Below, one piece after another: positions 1-11,000 of a DNA stretch of 51,050 bases. Position 1 is the first letter of the stretch; each line of letters begins with the position of its first letter. A program made the translations under genes and the position numbers. Source of the stretch: Phoronis australis (taxonomy: Eukaryota > Phoronida > Phoronidae). Location of the stretch: assembly GCA_002633005.1 (NCBI GenBank), contig NMRA01001050.1, positions 6,109-57,158 on the forward strand, in the 5' to 3' direction. The notes beneath the pieces were generated by a model, which worked only from the letters and a program-made list of their open reading frames with translations, was not told where the DNA came from and made no database searches.

Positions 1-484
1 TGCATGGCCAGTGTATCATAATGCATGGCCACTGTATCAGAATGCATGGCCAGTGTATCATAATGCATGGCCAGTGTATCATAATGCATGGCCACTGTAT
101 CATAATGCATGGCCACTGTATCATAATGCATGGCCACTGTATCAGAATGCATGGCCAGTGTATCGTAATGCATGGCCAGTGTATCGTAATGCATGGCCAC
201 TGTATCGTAATACATTGCCAGTGTATCATAATGCATGGCCACTGTATCATAATGCATGGCCACTGTATCATAATGCATGGCCACTCTATCAGAATACATG
301 GCCACTGTATCAGAATGCATGGCCACTGTATCAGAATGCATGACCAGTGTATCATAATGCACGGTCACTGTATCAGAATGCACGGCCGCTGTATCAGAAT
401 GCATGGCCGCTGTATCATTTTGCATGGCCACTGTATCATAATGCATGGCCAGTGTATTATAATGCATGCATGGCCAGTGTATCA
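1..484. repeat. 21-bp satellite/minisatellite array in NUB1 intron 3
   Basis: About 23 head-to-tail copies of a 21-bp unit (core TGCATGGCCASTGTATCATAA) fill the left edge and probably continue outside the window. Copies differ mainly at one C/G site and at TCATAA/TCAGAA/TCGTAA. Because 21 is a multiple of three, plus-strand frames stay open and give a fake seven-residue repeat peptide; I do not regard it as coding. It lies in the intron downstream of NUB1 exon 3. Confidence 0.95.
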
Positions 485-540
485 CTTTGGCATATGTCAG
501 AATTACCAAAATTACACGACAAAAATCTACTATTGCCCAC

Positions 541-705
541 CTTCACATTTTGCTCTACCAAAGCTTTATTATCCTGAATAATGCGTCCACAGCAGATCAA
601 CTTCAACAGCTCTGCTGTAGTATGGCATTTCTCAGCCACCCTGTGTTTAAGATTCAGTCCAGTGGAGTCGAGAGGGATCTCAACAGTGAATGATTTAGGT
701 CCGCC
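541..705 (-). CDS. NUB1: NUB1 coding exon 3 (UBL domain)
   Basis: The exon encodes 55 residues of the ubiquitin-like domain between acceptor ttgtatgttgcag and donor AAG|gtgggc, phase 0. GGPKSFTVEIPLD and AEKCHTTAELLKLICCGR resemble the strand-helix-strand order of UBL folds. The donor gtgggc is not optimal, and the ORF would continue into the intron without a stop for about 28 codons. Confidence 0.85.
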
Positions 706-3075
706 CTGCAACATACAACAAACATCAAATTCAAGCACACACTAAACTATTAGCAACAAGGTACCTTACAGCAAAAATCTTCAGCGAGTTTTTGTTACTA
801 GTATTAAAAAAATTGACCACGTTACTTCCTATGGCTGTGTAATGAAAGGCTTGTGGTGATACTGGCAGTGGTGAAGAGGTCTATGTTTAGGAAGTGATGA
901 CAATTCACGATATGGTGGCAACAGAAAAGATGACAAAAGTGATGATGATGATGATGATGATGAAAATGATGATGATGAAGATGATAATGATTATGATGAA
1001 GATGATCATGATAATGAAGACAATGGTAATGATGATAATGGCGATTAAGATGATGAAGATGAAGATGATGAAGATGACGAAGAAGATGATGATGATGACG
1101 ATGTAGATGATTACGACGAAGATGAAGATGATGATGAAGATGATGATGAAGATGATGATGAAGATGAAGATGATAATGACAATGATGATGATGATGACAA
1201 AGATGATGGCTGCGAGGACGATGACACTTCTAAAGATAGTTAGTCCCTGGTAGTCCTATCTGCAGTCCTATCAGACATAACTAACTAAATTATAATAATT
1301 ATAATTACAACTACACCAGAGCATTGTTCACAGACTGACCTGTTTGACTACTAAGCCCGCCATTCTCACTTTCACCGTGGCAACACCTGACTTCTGGAAT
1401 CTCTTCCGTGCCGACAGTTTGTCCACAGCATGCTGCCTCAGTCTCTCCAGTATCTGCTCAACCTGACCACTGTCCAGACCCAACTGGCTAGAGTACTGGT
1501 CAATCAGAGCCTGTGAAAGAGACCTCGGTACACATAACGTGTCAATAGAAAGTGGTGTGGTGATAAGTTGAATATTTCTATTTCACATTTGAAAAACAAA
1601 ATCTTGGTACACATGGCATCCAATAACTAGTTTGTAAATATTATGATGACAACTTAATTGGATTTGAAGATTCCATAATATCAATGAACGAGTAAATAAA
1701 ATATATAAGAAGGAATCTGGCCATTGGATTTGAAGATTCCATAATATCAATGAACTAGTAAATAAAATATATAAGCAGGAATCTGGCCATAGGATTTACA
1801 GACACGGCCTGTAATGATTGTGGCAACAGATTTGAACAAAAGCACAACAGATAAAGTATTCACAAGACTGGTCACTTAATTTTTAATAACGCTCAGTTCA
1901 ATTGAAAGCCACACATCATTCAAAATGTAGTGGGGACATTGTATATTCAAGTGAAATTGTCACATATTAACACAATGATAGTTTTGGGAATCAACATAGC
2001 AAGAACTAAGGTTGAAACTTCAAGTCGTAAAGATACGAATGTCATAACACATAAACACTGATGAGAGATAGCGACACTGTTTTCAGAAGCATAGATTTCC
2101 ATTTTAGAAACATAAAACTCCATTTTTCCCTTTTTGTATATTTAAGCAAAATTCTGTTTTACTCTTTTTAAGTGGTAAATTACATGAAAACCTTTTCTGA
2201 TGAATTATGCAACAGCACTCCTTTAAAGATAACTGCCTGCCATGTTCATTGTTTCTCAAAATTGGAAATAGATGAGCGGCACTTTCAGTAATAGCACAGC
2301 ACCCCTTCAGTAAGAATGAGCAACTATTTGAGCATGACCGCTACAAAATGAAAAATGATCGATTTATGGCCAAAACTGCTGAATTCGATAAACAATTATT
2401 ATTATTATTGACACTCATCTGTGAATTATGTTTTCCACTCTCCCAGAAAACCAGGGTCTTTGCAGTTGCCAACCTGGGCCAGTTAATACAAGAAGGCAGG
2501 TCAGATTTGGAAATAAATCAATCTAGCATCTAACTAACGGGAGAATTGTTACAGCTGAGTTTCCATCAGGTACCAGGGCCAAATCTTAGTACTTGAAAAT
2601 ATATTTTCAAATTTTTAGTCTTGTTTTTGTGCAAACTCAAGATAAGTGTCTAATATTGTGTGCTCGAGTATATTGCGGTTTACACAGACGAGAATCAATA
2701 ATTCAAGTTCGCACTCGTTCTAAGTAAAAACTTAAACATTCAATTTCAGACTCATTCACGATTAATCGTACTAGTGTCATCAAGTGCAAACTAGTCAGTC
2801 GTCCACATCAACCATAGTATACTCAAGCACAGCTTCAATTTTCAGGATAGGCCCTTGTTAGGACCAGGAGTCTTTGATCATTTGCACACCATAAACACAC
2901 AGTCAAGTCATAATCAGCATACTTTGTGGGTGCATACCTGTGGTTTCTCTCCTTTCAATCCTTCCTCAGTAGTATACGGTGGGAACCAGAGCTGCACCTT
3001 GTCCCGAGTCAAGTGTGAACGGATGATATTTTCAAGTTCATCTTGCTGACAAATGTTACTGTCCGAGTTATCCAT
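541..3075 (-). CDS. NUB1: NEDD8 ultimate buster 1, 5' part of gene (three coding exons)
   Basis: NUB1 is an adaptor that brings NEDD8- and FAT10-conjugates to the proteasome, using an N-terminal ubiquitin-like (UBL) domain and C-terminal UBA domains. Joining exons 2938-3075, 1340-1510 and 541-705 (all phase 0) gives 158 residues. They match the family in order: an N-terminal helix region with KVQLWFPPYTTEEG, a helix ending FQKSGVATVKV, then the UBL fold (SFTVEIPLDSTGLNLKHRV ... LLKLICCGRIIQ). The rest of the UBL, the central part and the UBA domains lie beyond the left edge. The start is the first ATG of exon 1. A possible 5' UTR acceptor (gttgcag) sits about 30 bp upstream of the ATG, suggesting an upstream non-coding exon. 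Identity rests on remembered family sequence, so it is strong but unaligned. Confidence 0.9.
941..1225. repeat. GAT/GAA trinucleotide microsatellite in NUB1 intron 2
   Basis: A 285-bp run of imperfect GAT with GAA, AAT and GAC interruptions. In one plus frame it reads as poly-Asp/Glu, in another as poly-Met/Lys. It lies within the intron between NUB1 exons 2 and 3 on the opposite strand, so it is treated as non-coding. Confidence 0.95.
1340..1510 (-). CDS. NUB1: NUB1 coding exon 2
   Basis: The exon encodes 57 residues between acceptor ttcacag and donor AAACAG|gtcagt, phase 0 at both ends. It contains QYSSQLGLDSGQVEQILERL and GVATVKVRMAG, aligned with the coiled segment and first UBL strand of NUB1. 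Confidence 0.9.
1657..1795. repeat. 66-bp tandem duplication in NUB1 intron 1
   Basis: There are two full copies and a short third start of a 66-bp unit (ATTGGATTTGAAGATTCC ... GGAATCTGGCC), beginning at 1657, 1723 and 1789. The two full copies differ at very few positions, so the duplication is recent. No coding content. Confidence 0.9.
2938..3075 (-). CDS. NUB1: NUB1 coding exon 1
   Basis: The exon encodes 46 residues, starting MDNSDSNICQQ and containing RDKVQLWFPPYT, a signature of the NUB1 N-terminus. The donor is CAG|gtatgc and the phase is 0. The reading continues directly into ALIDQYSSQLG of the next exon. Confidence 0.9.
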
Positions 3076-3105
3076 CTTTCTCAATCTATGGTATCACCCT
3101 GCAAC

Positions 3106-4638
3106 TATGTAGCAATACTTTTGTCAATTAAGAGTAAAAATTGCAGAATTGGTTCTGGTCTGGGATTTTTGAAGAACATTTTCTGTACTTTTAAAGAGAA
3201 AGACGCCTAATGCCAGCTGAAATGTGTATAATCCTCACCTGATGTTAGCTTAGGTTTGAGATTTTCCATTTTTACCAAGATGTCAGCTTTGATCGTTCAC
3301 AGAATAAGAAAACATGACTGTTCACAATATTCTGACACAGTCCATGTACACTGAATTAAGTAACTTTCAGATAAAAACAGAACTCCATCAGGGCTTGGGG
3401 TTCAATCTCTGTGCTCAAAACTCAACTTGATAATTGACCAATTGCATCGCACACTTTCAGTAAACCTACAATTGGTTCTTAGATATACCAGCATTAGTTC
3501 GGTTTATTTCAAGTCCGAGTTTGGAGATTAGACCCCGGACCTGGGGCTCTAGGCCAGCAGAGGCTACCAAGATGATTTGAGGACTCCAGAAGGCAAATCG
3601 TCCATCTGCCAATTTTCACATATAAACGTCCATCCAATGACCTTAACTTTGCAGCCAAATATCAGCCCCATTCCCATAAGAAAAAATATTTAAACATCAT
3701 GCGATGAGGGGTAGTAATGGTCGTGCTGTCTTGGGGGAGGGGGACCAAATGTAGAGACACCTTTCCCTTAGGCAATTGCATCGACTCTCAATGGCATAGA
3801 CATAGACTTAAATGTTAGACCGAACAGCAAATAACAAAAACTACTAGGCTGATGAATCAGCTACTTTTCAAAATTTTCGGACTTCCCCGACCGGACACTG
3901 ACTCCCTCAGGGTGCCTCAGCCAGCCGTAAGGGGTAAGCTAGAGGCTAGACAATGACCTTCATTTCTATTGGCCTCAGAGATGGTAAAGCTCCTAGAGGC
4001 GCCTCATACGGCATGAGATTTTCGGCGAATTATGCCTCACACTGATTAAAACATCAAAGGACACCTTAGGAGGCCATCAATGTCTTTAACATATGACATC
4101 ACCATACATCCTGGCGTGCACTGTTAAAATGGCCAGTTGCCAATTTTCATTCAGTCCTCCATTCAGTTGTAGATTAAGGCAACTGAACGAAGGAGTATTT
4201 GAAGGAATTAAAGACTTGGACAACCCCGGCCTAAGATGTCCCTCTATGTACAAAAGGTACTTATAACAACATGGCTTTGATGCTTTAATCAGTGGGAGGC
4301 ATAACTCGCTGAGAAGCGTCCGGTATATGAATGATTATGAGCTCCACCGTCTTGACGCCGGTCAGACACTACCACACTAAACAGGAGAGAAAGGCAGACA
4401 GACGCCTATGGTGCCTTCTTATCACGCACCCTCAAATAGGCCAGGATATCTGCACCACTAACAGTTAATACACATCTCAAACTCAACATTCTTACATGAA
4501 TTATTCAAAATCACTCAAAAGTGCTTAGTCAGTCAGTCCAATGTTTTGAAAGTACTCCAAAACCGGAACTTGTCGTCTGGTCTGGGAAGATATAAAAGTA
4601 ATTTATGTAGTAATTAAAAAATGTAGTAAAGCTTTATA
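3106..4638. other. Intergenic stretch upstream of NUB1, with a small foldback element
   Basis: No coding signal is visible. The only structure found is a pair of about 35-bp inverted repeats (4025-4059 and 4275-4309; core TATGCCTCMCACTGATTAAA) separated by about 215 bp, listed separately. The NUB1 promoter should lie in or next to this stretch, but no recognisable core promoter element can be defended. Confidence 0.5.
4025..4309. mobile_element. Small foldback/MITE-like element
   Basis: Left arm 4025-4059 (GCGAATTATGCCTCACACTG...) is the near-perfect reverse complement of right arm 4275-4309 (...CAGTGGGAGGCATAACTCGC). The 215-bp spacer has no ORF. No target-site duplication could be fixed, so transposon origin is inferred from the inverted ends only. 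Confidence 0.55.
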
Positions 4639-4921
4639 TTTATTTACGTTTAAGTAACACATTAGTACATAGAATCTAGTAAAGTTACAAAATGAAGATG
4701 TTACAAATAATAACATTTTAAATGTTTACAACAGAATTTCTAATAATTTTTAAAACAAAATTAGACGTTTCTGCGTCTTAATTCAAACCCCCACAGACGG
4801 CGGTAGTTTATGGGACCCAAGTTTTGTTGTCGGGGATTTTCTTGGAATACTGTGGCTCGAATAACACTAATATCCTGAGTCCGCACATTCATGTCGCTGT
4901 TAAGTTTCTTTAATCCGACTA
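4639..4921 (-). CDS. Unrecognised gene, terminal coding exon with 3' UTR
   Basis: On the minus strand an open stretch of 54 codons runs from a possible acceptor (cactcaag, exon from 4921, one base carried from the previous exon) to TAA at 4761-4763. It ends with the basic tail GFELRRRNV and contains DISVIRATVFQENPRQQ. An in-frame stop lies just upstream of the acceptor, so this can only be coding as a 3' terminal exon. An AATAAA (TTTATT at 4639-4644 on the plus strand) follows about 120 bp after the stop. I do not recognise the protein and found no convincing upstream exon in 4922-7800. It could be a real gene end or the remnant of a processed copy. Confidence 0.4.
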
Positions 4922-7869
4922 CTTGAGTGTATCAAGAAAACGATGCAACAGTAAGTTTCACGAGATTCTTCATTATTTTTGGTTATTTTTTAGCTATCAT
5001 TTTGACAGTTGATCATCTGGCATTCTGGCATCCTTTCAGTTCAGACTCAGAGTGTTCAGACTGGTCGGTAAACCAACCAGGCCATACGCACAGTAAAAGT
5101 GTAGAATGAAATGTCATACAGATACACATCACACTGGAATTGCAAGTCAAACATTTATTCACGGGAACGCATCTCTTTGCAGAAATAATAGTAATATGGT
5201 GAATATAACTGCACGGCAATCAAGCCCTTCGAAAGATTGAAGATGAAGATTCAACTTTTTACTTTTTGCTTGTAACACTGCCATTTGCATTTTTTATTCT
5301 ACTGGTGGACTCATGAACTAAAGCATTCACTGGGATCATTGGCTGGCATTTGGGTCACTACATGAGTACATTGTGTCATTAGGTATTGTAAAAATCTACT
5401 ATAGCATATGACAATCTGATTCATTATAATAGAGGAAGGTAAAAGAGGTGAAATTTTACTGGTAAAACCATTTGCGGTTTTCTAAATGTGTCAAGGGAAT
5501 TTTATTTGGTTAGTTCTAACACACTAAACAAGAATTTTCCTCTCATTCTTTTGGTTTATATCCAAATCACCAAGTGATGAAAAGCCCCGGTGGACGTTCA
5601 GCTGAATGTTTAAGACCTGGTTCTGACATACCAGACAGGGGCCTGGAGGCCCTGGGGTGTGTTTTATGACACTTTTCTGCCATAACTGAAACCGAAATCT
5701 GGCAACCTTAGGACCAAAATGTCTTAACCCAATGTCATAAAATTCCTGAAGACCAAAATTAAGACTAAATCGGTCTAAGCTAATGTTAGCCTGCTACGGA
5801 TTAGGAAGACCCATTTCACCAGGTCGAGAACACTTGAAAATAGTCTCAAACCGTAGCTTACTATGACATTTGTATATATCTTTTTGAATTTTTGAAATCA
5901 ATTGGTGCTTTTCAAGTTATTTCGGTTTTAGAGCCTCAACAAACAGCATCTCAGGCTTCAGGAAGTTTCAAGTCTAAACAGCTTAGGAAATATAGGTGCC
6001 AATATAAGTTCAGACTGTTCTCAAACAAGATGGACAGTCCTTTACAAGTAGCTTAACAACATAGCATGTAATTCAACCCACCAACTGATATGTATTGCAC
6101 GAGGAAGATCAACAGAAATTCAGAAATTCTCTGTCAAACTTTTCGGCTTTTAGTTACAAGACTGCCCCTGAAGCTAAGTTAGATAAGGGATGCTTCGAAA
6201 ATAGAAAAATTAAAATGACAGAACACTTTAAGCATTATTATTGTTTAGGAAAATGTTTACATGCCAACAAAATCGGTTAAATGCACGACACTTGTTGTTA
6301 ATGTAATGAAGGCAGTATCTACACACAAGGCGCCCCAATTTTACGAGCCCGGTGCGGACAGATGGTGATATTGAAAACTAAACATTTACAAGCAATCCAT
6401 AGTTGTTCCATGATCTAGTATATATCGCAGCGATGTGATTTTAGACAGTTCTCAGTGATACGCGGGCGGGCCAGTCGCTATTTAATAGTTTTATGTGAAG
6501 AAATGGGTGCAATTTAGTTACTGATCCGAAATGTGATCAGCAATCCAGCTCGGGAGGAGCTTGAGAATTGCTGGGGATGAAACTATTGGCAACCAAGTTA
6601 AGGAGGAGCCCGAAAGGTGCCTGAATAGTTGCAGTTTGGTGTGAGTGAGAGACAGCGTAGATGTTGACTTCTTGAGCTCTGCAACGGGACTGCTCGTGTC
6701 CGACAGAGACAAAGTTTAAGTACACAATTTCCACCAATCAGACACAATCTGAAGGGGCTATTCCCATAGTTCGTAGGATCTGACCAAATTTGGTCACATC
6801 CAAAGGACCCAAAAATATAACCCTAACCCTATTCCACACGTAATGTACAGCTTGTCCACCAGAGGGCATGTATATCTCAATTATTAACTGTGTTCAGGGC
6901 ACTCCTGTTACATTAATAACGACAAGTGTCATGTATTTAACCACTTAACCAATTTTGTATTTACAACGGAAAAAGTGTTCCCGAAGTACAGCCAACAAAT
7001 TTGAAAACAAGTTGATTTCAGAAGTAAATAAATTCAATAAATGCAAAAGCCAGAATATAACTAGAGTATATTTCATTTATGCGAATTATTTTTTCTACGA
7101 AAAGACAAAATATAAAATTAATGTTTTCACAGTGTTAAGGGTTACACCCTACCATCAAAATGAGGTGCGCTTTAATACAACAAAGTTTTTGTTTTGACTT
7201 TAAGTTCACTTTATCTTTATCTTTGTTAGAATTATTTATTCCACTAAAAAGATTAAAATTTAAGCCTACTAGGAAATTGGAAGTAATCTATGGTTAAACC
7301 ACTGTCTAGACTTCTGAATTTGAGGGTTTTGGGTTAGGTTCTGGTCTTGGACCAAAAATGAGCTTGACTTGTGTGATATTTTGATGGTACTATATGATGG
7401 TAGCACATGCTTTATCCAACGTCAAGCTGAAAATAGAATTGTAGGGTCTCCAAGCTTCTTAACCAGTCAATCAAAAGCAATTGTCTCAATGTTCAATGAA
7501 TTAAGCTGACAATATGCATGTACTCTGCCTACATTTTTGAATTTCTATGCACTAGACTTTGATATCTGGCAAATGCCTCAAGAAAATAAAGATTATAAAA
7601 TCAGTGCCTTATATCCAGTGTTTTCGTGAGTTCGTGGAGCTGTTACAAATTGATTTATTCTAAGCAATGGAATCCTAAGTCCTCAACAGTAGAATTAAAC
7701 TTGTTAGAAGCTTTCTTTGAAATTACTCAACCTGTGAAGGTTTGCTATAGGGTGTGTTGCTGCTGAGCTCAATGAGCCATCACTGTTCGGGAGCTGAACA
7801 CTTAACATTAGCAAGTCTGCAGCCAAACTTGTCACTTCCAATCTCAATCTTTTCAGAAGTGCATTTCAG
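4922..7869. other. Intergenic region upstream of YTHDC2
   Basis: No exon or RNA gene was recognised. The stretch 6930-7000 ends with TTCCCGAAGTACAGCC, a sequence that recurs at about 39976-39991 beside the foldback element in the NUDT19 intron, so it probably holds a solo end of the same repeat family. The first coding exon of YTHDC2, carrying the true initiator, may lie here but was not identified. Confidence 0.45.
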
Positions 7870-8032
7870 CCCCCAGCCTCTAGCTCGCCACGGCCTCCGA
7901 GCACAGGGAGCAATCAGAGCTGCAACTCATGTAAGGGACCGCGTCCAAAACAGATGATCTGCGTAGGGGAGGAAGTCAAGATCGCTGTCAACATTGCGTT
8001 GGACAGGTTTCGCATGAATGAAGACCAGGCTG
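7870..8032 (+). CDS. YTHDC2: YTHDC2 exon 1 found (Pro/Ser-rich N-terminus, start of R3H)
   Basis: The frame reads [18 protein letters not shown]... into [17 protein letters not shown], the first R3H helix; the donor is G|gttagt. Two acceptors are possible (ttttcag before 7857, tttcag before 7870). No in-frame ATG precedes the exon before an upstream stop, so the initiator is either on an unseen upstream exon or is the internal ATG at 7954, which would remove the Ser/Pro-rich leader. Confidence 0.8.
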
Positions 8033-11000
8033 GTTAGTGTCAAAAGGCATATTGTTTTCTGAATTGTAATGTTGTAATGCATCCATTCTGTAATATATCA
8101 GCCTAATATCAACCTCTTAGTCCATGTTGTGTATGATAACATTTGTCATAGATTTTCTTGATGATTATGTCCGTTATCAGATTACAAAATGTAAACAAGT
8201 CTATCGTATATTTTCAGAACAACCACTGACATCAAGGAGGTGATGCACCAAGATCAATGTTTTAAAGTAATTGTCAGTTTGTATTTCTTTTCAGAGCTTG
8301 AGTTCCCATCCTCCTTGACGGCTCAAGAGCGAGCATTTATCCATCGACTATGTGGTAACCTCGGACTAAGGTCAAAGAGCAAAGGGTGAATGATGAATAA
8401 TTATGCGCAGTGTATTCAACTGTACTTCTGATTGGATATTTGATTAAAACATGAAGCTAAGCGACCACAATTATTGCCATTTTCACAAGGGCGCAGTAGA
8501 CTGATACATGCTGTCAGCGCATATGCTGATATCTGAAAAATGCTGCTGAGAAAAATATAACAAAACATCCAACAACTGTTCAACAACAATGGTATTCACG
8601 TGCACTTTGAAGGAAGGGGTGTCGCAAAAAAGTGCAAATCTTGTACACTCATGGAAACGGCGATAATTGAGAACTGTTCATAAACTGACAAAAAATCGAA
8701 GACTGTCACATTTCATACAAAGTTACCGCTACATTCTTGTATTTTTCGGGGCTTGGAATTTTCCTCGTTTAAGAGGATGTCCTCTTTTTTGATTTCAATT
8801 TTGTCTTATTTGATTTCGAGTATCCTCTTTTTCATCTTTTTTTGATCAGTATTTTGACTTAATGCATGCAAAAACATTTATTTCAATCTGATCAGTTCAC
8901 TTTTACAACACAAGAAACATTTCTATCATGCAAGCCTATTTGTGTAACGATACATCACCTGGAAGCTTTTCCTCTTTTTTGTCAATAGTCAATGGTCATT
9001 CCCAGCTCTGATTGTTGACTGCATCATTCTGTACATACAAACCTTCCCTTTAGTCACAGTACCTGTCACTTTGTATCATCACCTACTGTGCGTAAGGGTT
9101 ACTTGCTGTTGTAGGAAGGGCAACAACCGTTACTTGACCATCTCCAAGAAGGACATGTCGCAAAACTTCAATGCATCGTCACCATTCCAACTGGTGCGCA
9201 ACTCTCGCCACAGTATTCATAGCCTGTTGCAGAGATTTCCAGTCACAAACAAAGAGAAACAAGAGTTGTTACCACGTCTGGATCGTAACACACCTGTCGA
9301 AGGTACACGCCGTCTCTGATTTTGATTGATTACATCTCTAGGGTTAAGATTTTTACAGTCAGGGGAAATTTAAACTCCAATTGACTAACCTTTCGGTACA
9401 GTCTCATCAATTTAGGACTCGATGTTAAGGTCATAACAAACTTTATTTTCTATCATTAAATTCATTCTTTCATATTCTCAAGTTCTATGTGTTGCTACTA
9501 TGACCGTATAATATTTTGAAAAAAAGGGCATTTCACATTGATGGTGGAAATGGGATGAAAAGATGAAGAAGGGCATTGGCCATTAGTGTTGTCCGACATT
9601 GGTGAGACTCTTTCTTAAGTAATTTTGGATGTTCAGTATGCTAAACACTTGTGAACTGTACCTGCTCAGATGTGAAGTGATAGGTGGCCTAAGGAAGAGC
9701 AAGTAATTGGTACTGCTGGAATTGAAACTCAAGCTGTCATTCTGTGCACTAAAATTGCACTAGCCAGATTGCACTAGCCAGTTAGATGGGATCGTAGACT
9801 GGTTTCAGGCCTGGGCAGGGTTGTATATAACATGAAGTGTGGTTGTTGCATGACGTCAAATGTGTTGTTCAATAATGGCACTGTGTAGCATGGCAGTGTG
9901 ATGTCATTGTTTTTATCCAGAATTGGCTTTGAGAAGTGCGGTTCAGTTGACCGTTTGTCCTAAAACATGTAACAGTCATGAGCAAAAAAGAAATAGAATG
10001 TATACACCATTTCAGTACTACTCATTGTGAAATGATGCAGTACCTTGAGTTTTGTTCTTTACTGGCGGCTGCTGGTCGGCTAATTTTTAGCTGACCGGTT
10101 GGCTAATTTGCCGACCGGTCGACGGCCGGTCATCGACTAATTTCCAACCGGTCGGACAAAAATTCGTGATGTTTGCTGCAGCTTGCAATGATATAAACAC
10201 CGTCATTTTTTTACAGGTATGAGAGAATTGAATAAAACAACGACAGGTCGACTGAACAATGGTGTGCAACAGATCCCTCCAAAAGCTGCAGTTACTGAAC
10301 TGTTGACTACACAGAAGACACTACCCGTCTATGGGAAGAAAGACGAAATCGTCCGTCTGATTAACCAACACCAGGTGGTGCTCATCTCTGGAGAGACAGG
10401 TTCTGGAAAAACAACACAGGTGAGTGCCCTCTACTGTTGTGTGCAGTGATTAGTGCAGTACCAGTTTTTATAAACCATTAATTTATTTTGATTAGTATCT
10501 TTTGAATGTTGGAATTACTTTTGAAAAGCAGAATAATTTAAAATGCGAAAAGGCCTTGATAAATATCGTTGACTTTCAATATTCAAGTAAAAGAATAATC
10601 ATGCCATGCAAGTTTTAAGAAAGATTTACAATGGGCCATCCTTGAGTGGTATTTTATATAAAAAGCAATTTTTAATGCCTATCGTTACAGGTTCCTCAGA
10701 TGATACTAAACCAGTCTTGGGAGAAACAGATCCCCTGTCGTATTTTCTGCACCCAGCCTCGTCGTATCTCGGCACTGAGCGTGGCTGAACGAGTGGCCAC
10801 AGAGAGAGGCGAGAAGATTGGGCAGACGGTTGGCTATCAGATACGACTGGAGAGCAAGTAGGTCAACTGGAAAAGAGGCTCTGCTCAACGTTATGGTTAT
10901 TGCCTTGTTTTGAAATTTGAAGCATGTCACAGTTGGATTTATATTTGGTGTTGGTTCTGGATGTTGGCTCTGACGGACATTAAAGTTTGTTTCATCTGCA

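Noticed and set aside
11-581. Open frames of 110 and 186 codons with a repeated MYHNAWP- or MHGHCII-type peptide
   Set aside because: They are produced by the 21-bp satellite, whose unit length keeps every frame open; the region is intron of NUB1.
894-1106. Met/Lys-rich open frame and poly-Asp frame
   Set aside because: Direct product of the GAT/GAA microsatellite between two NUB1 exons.
7754-7957. 67-codon frame ahead of YTHDC2 exon 1
   Set aside because: It is out of frame with the R3H coding sequence that follows and overlaps the acceptor.
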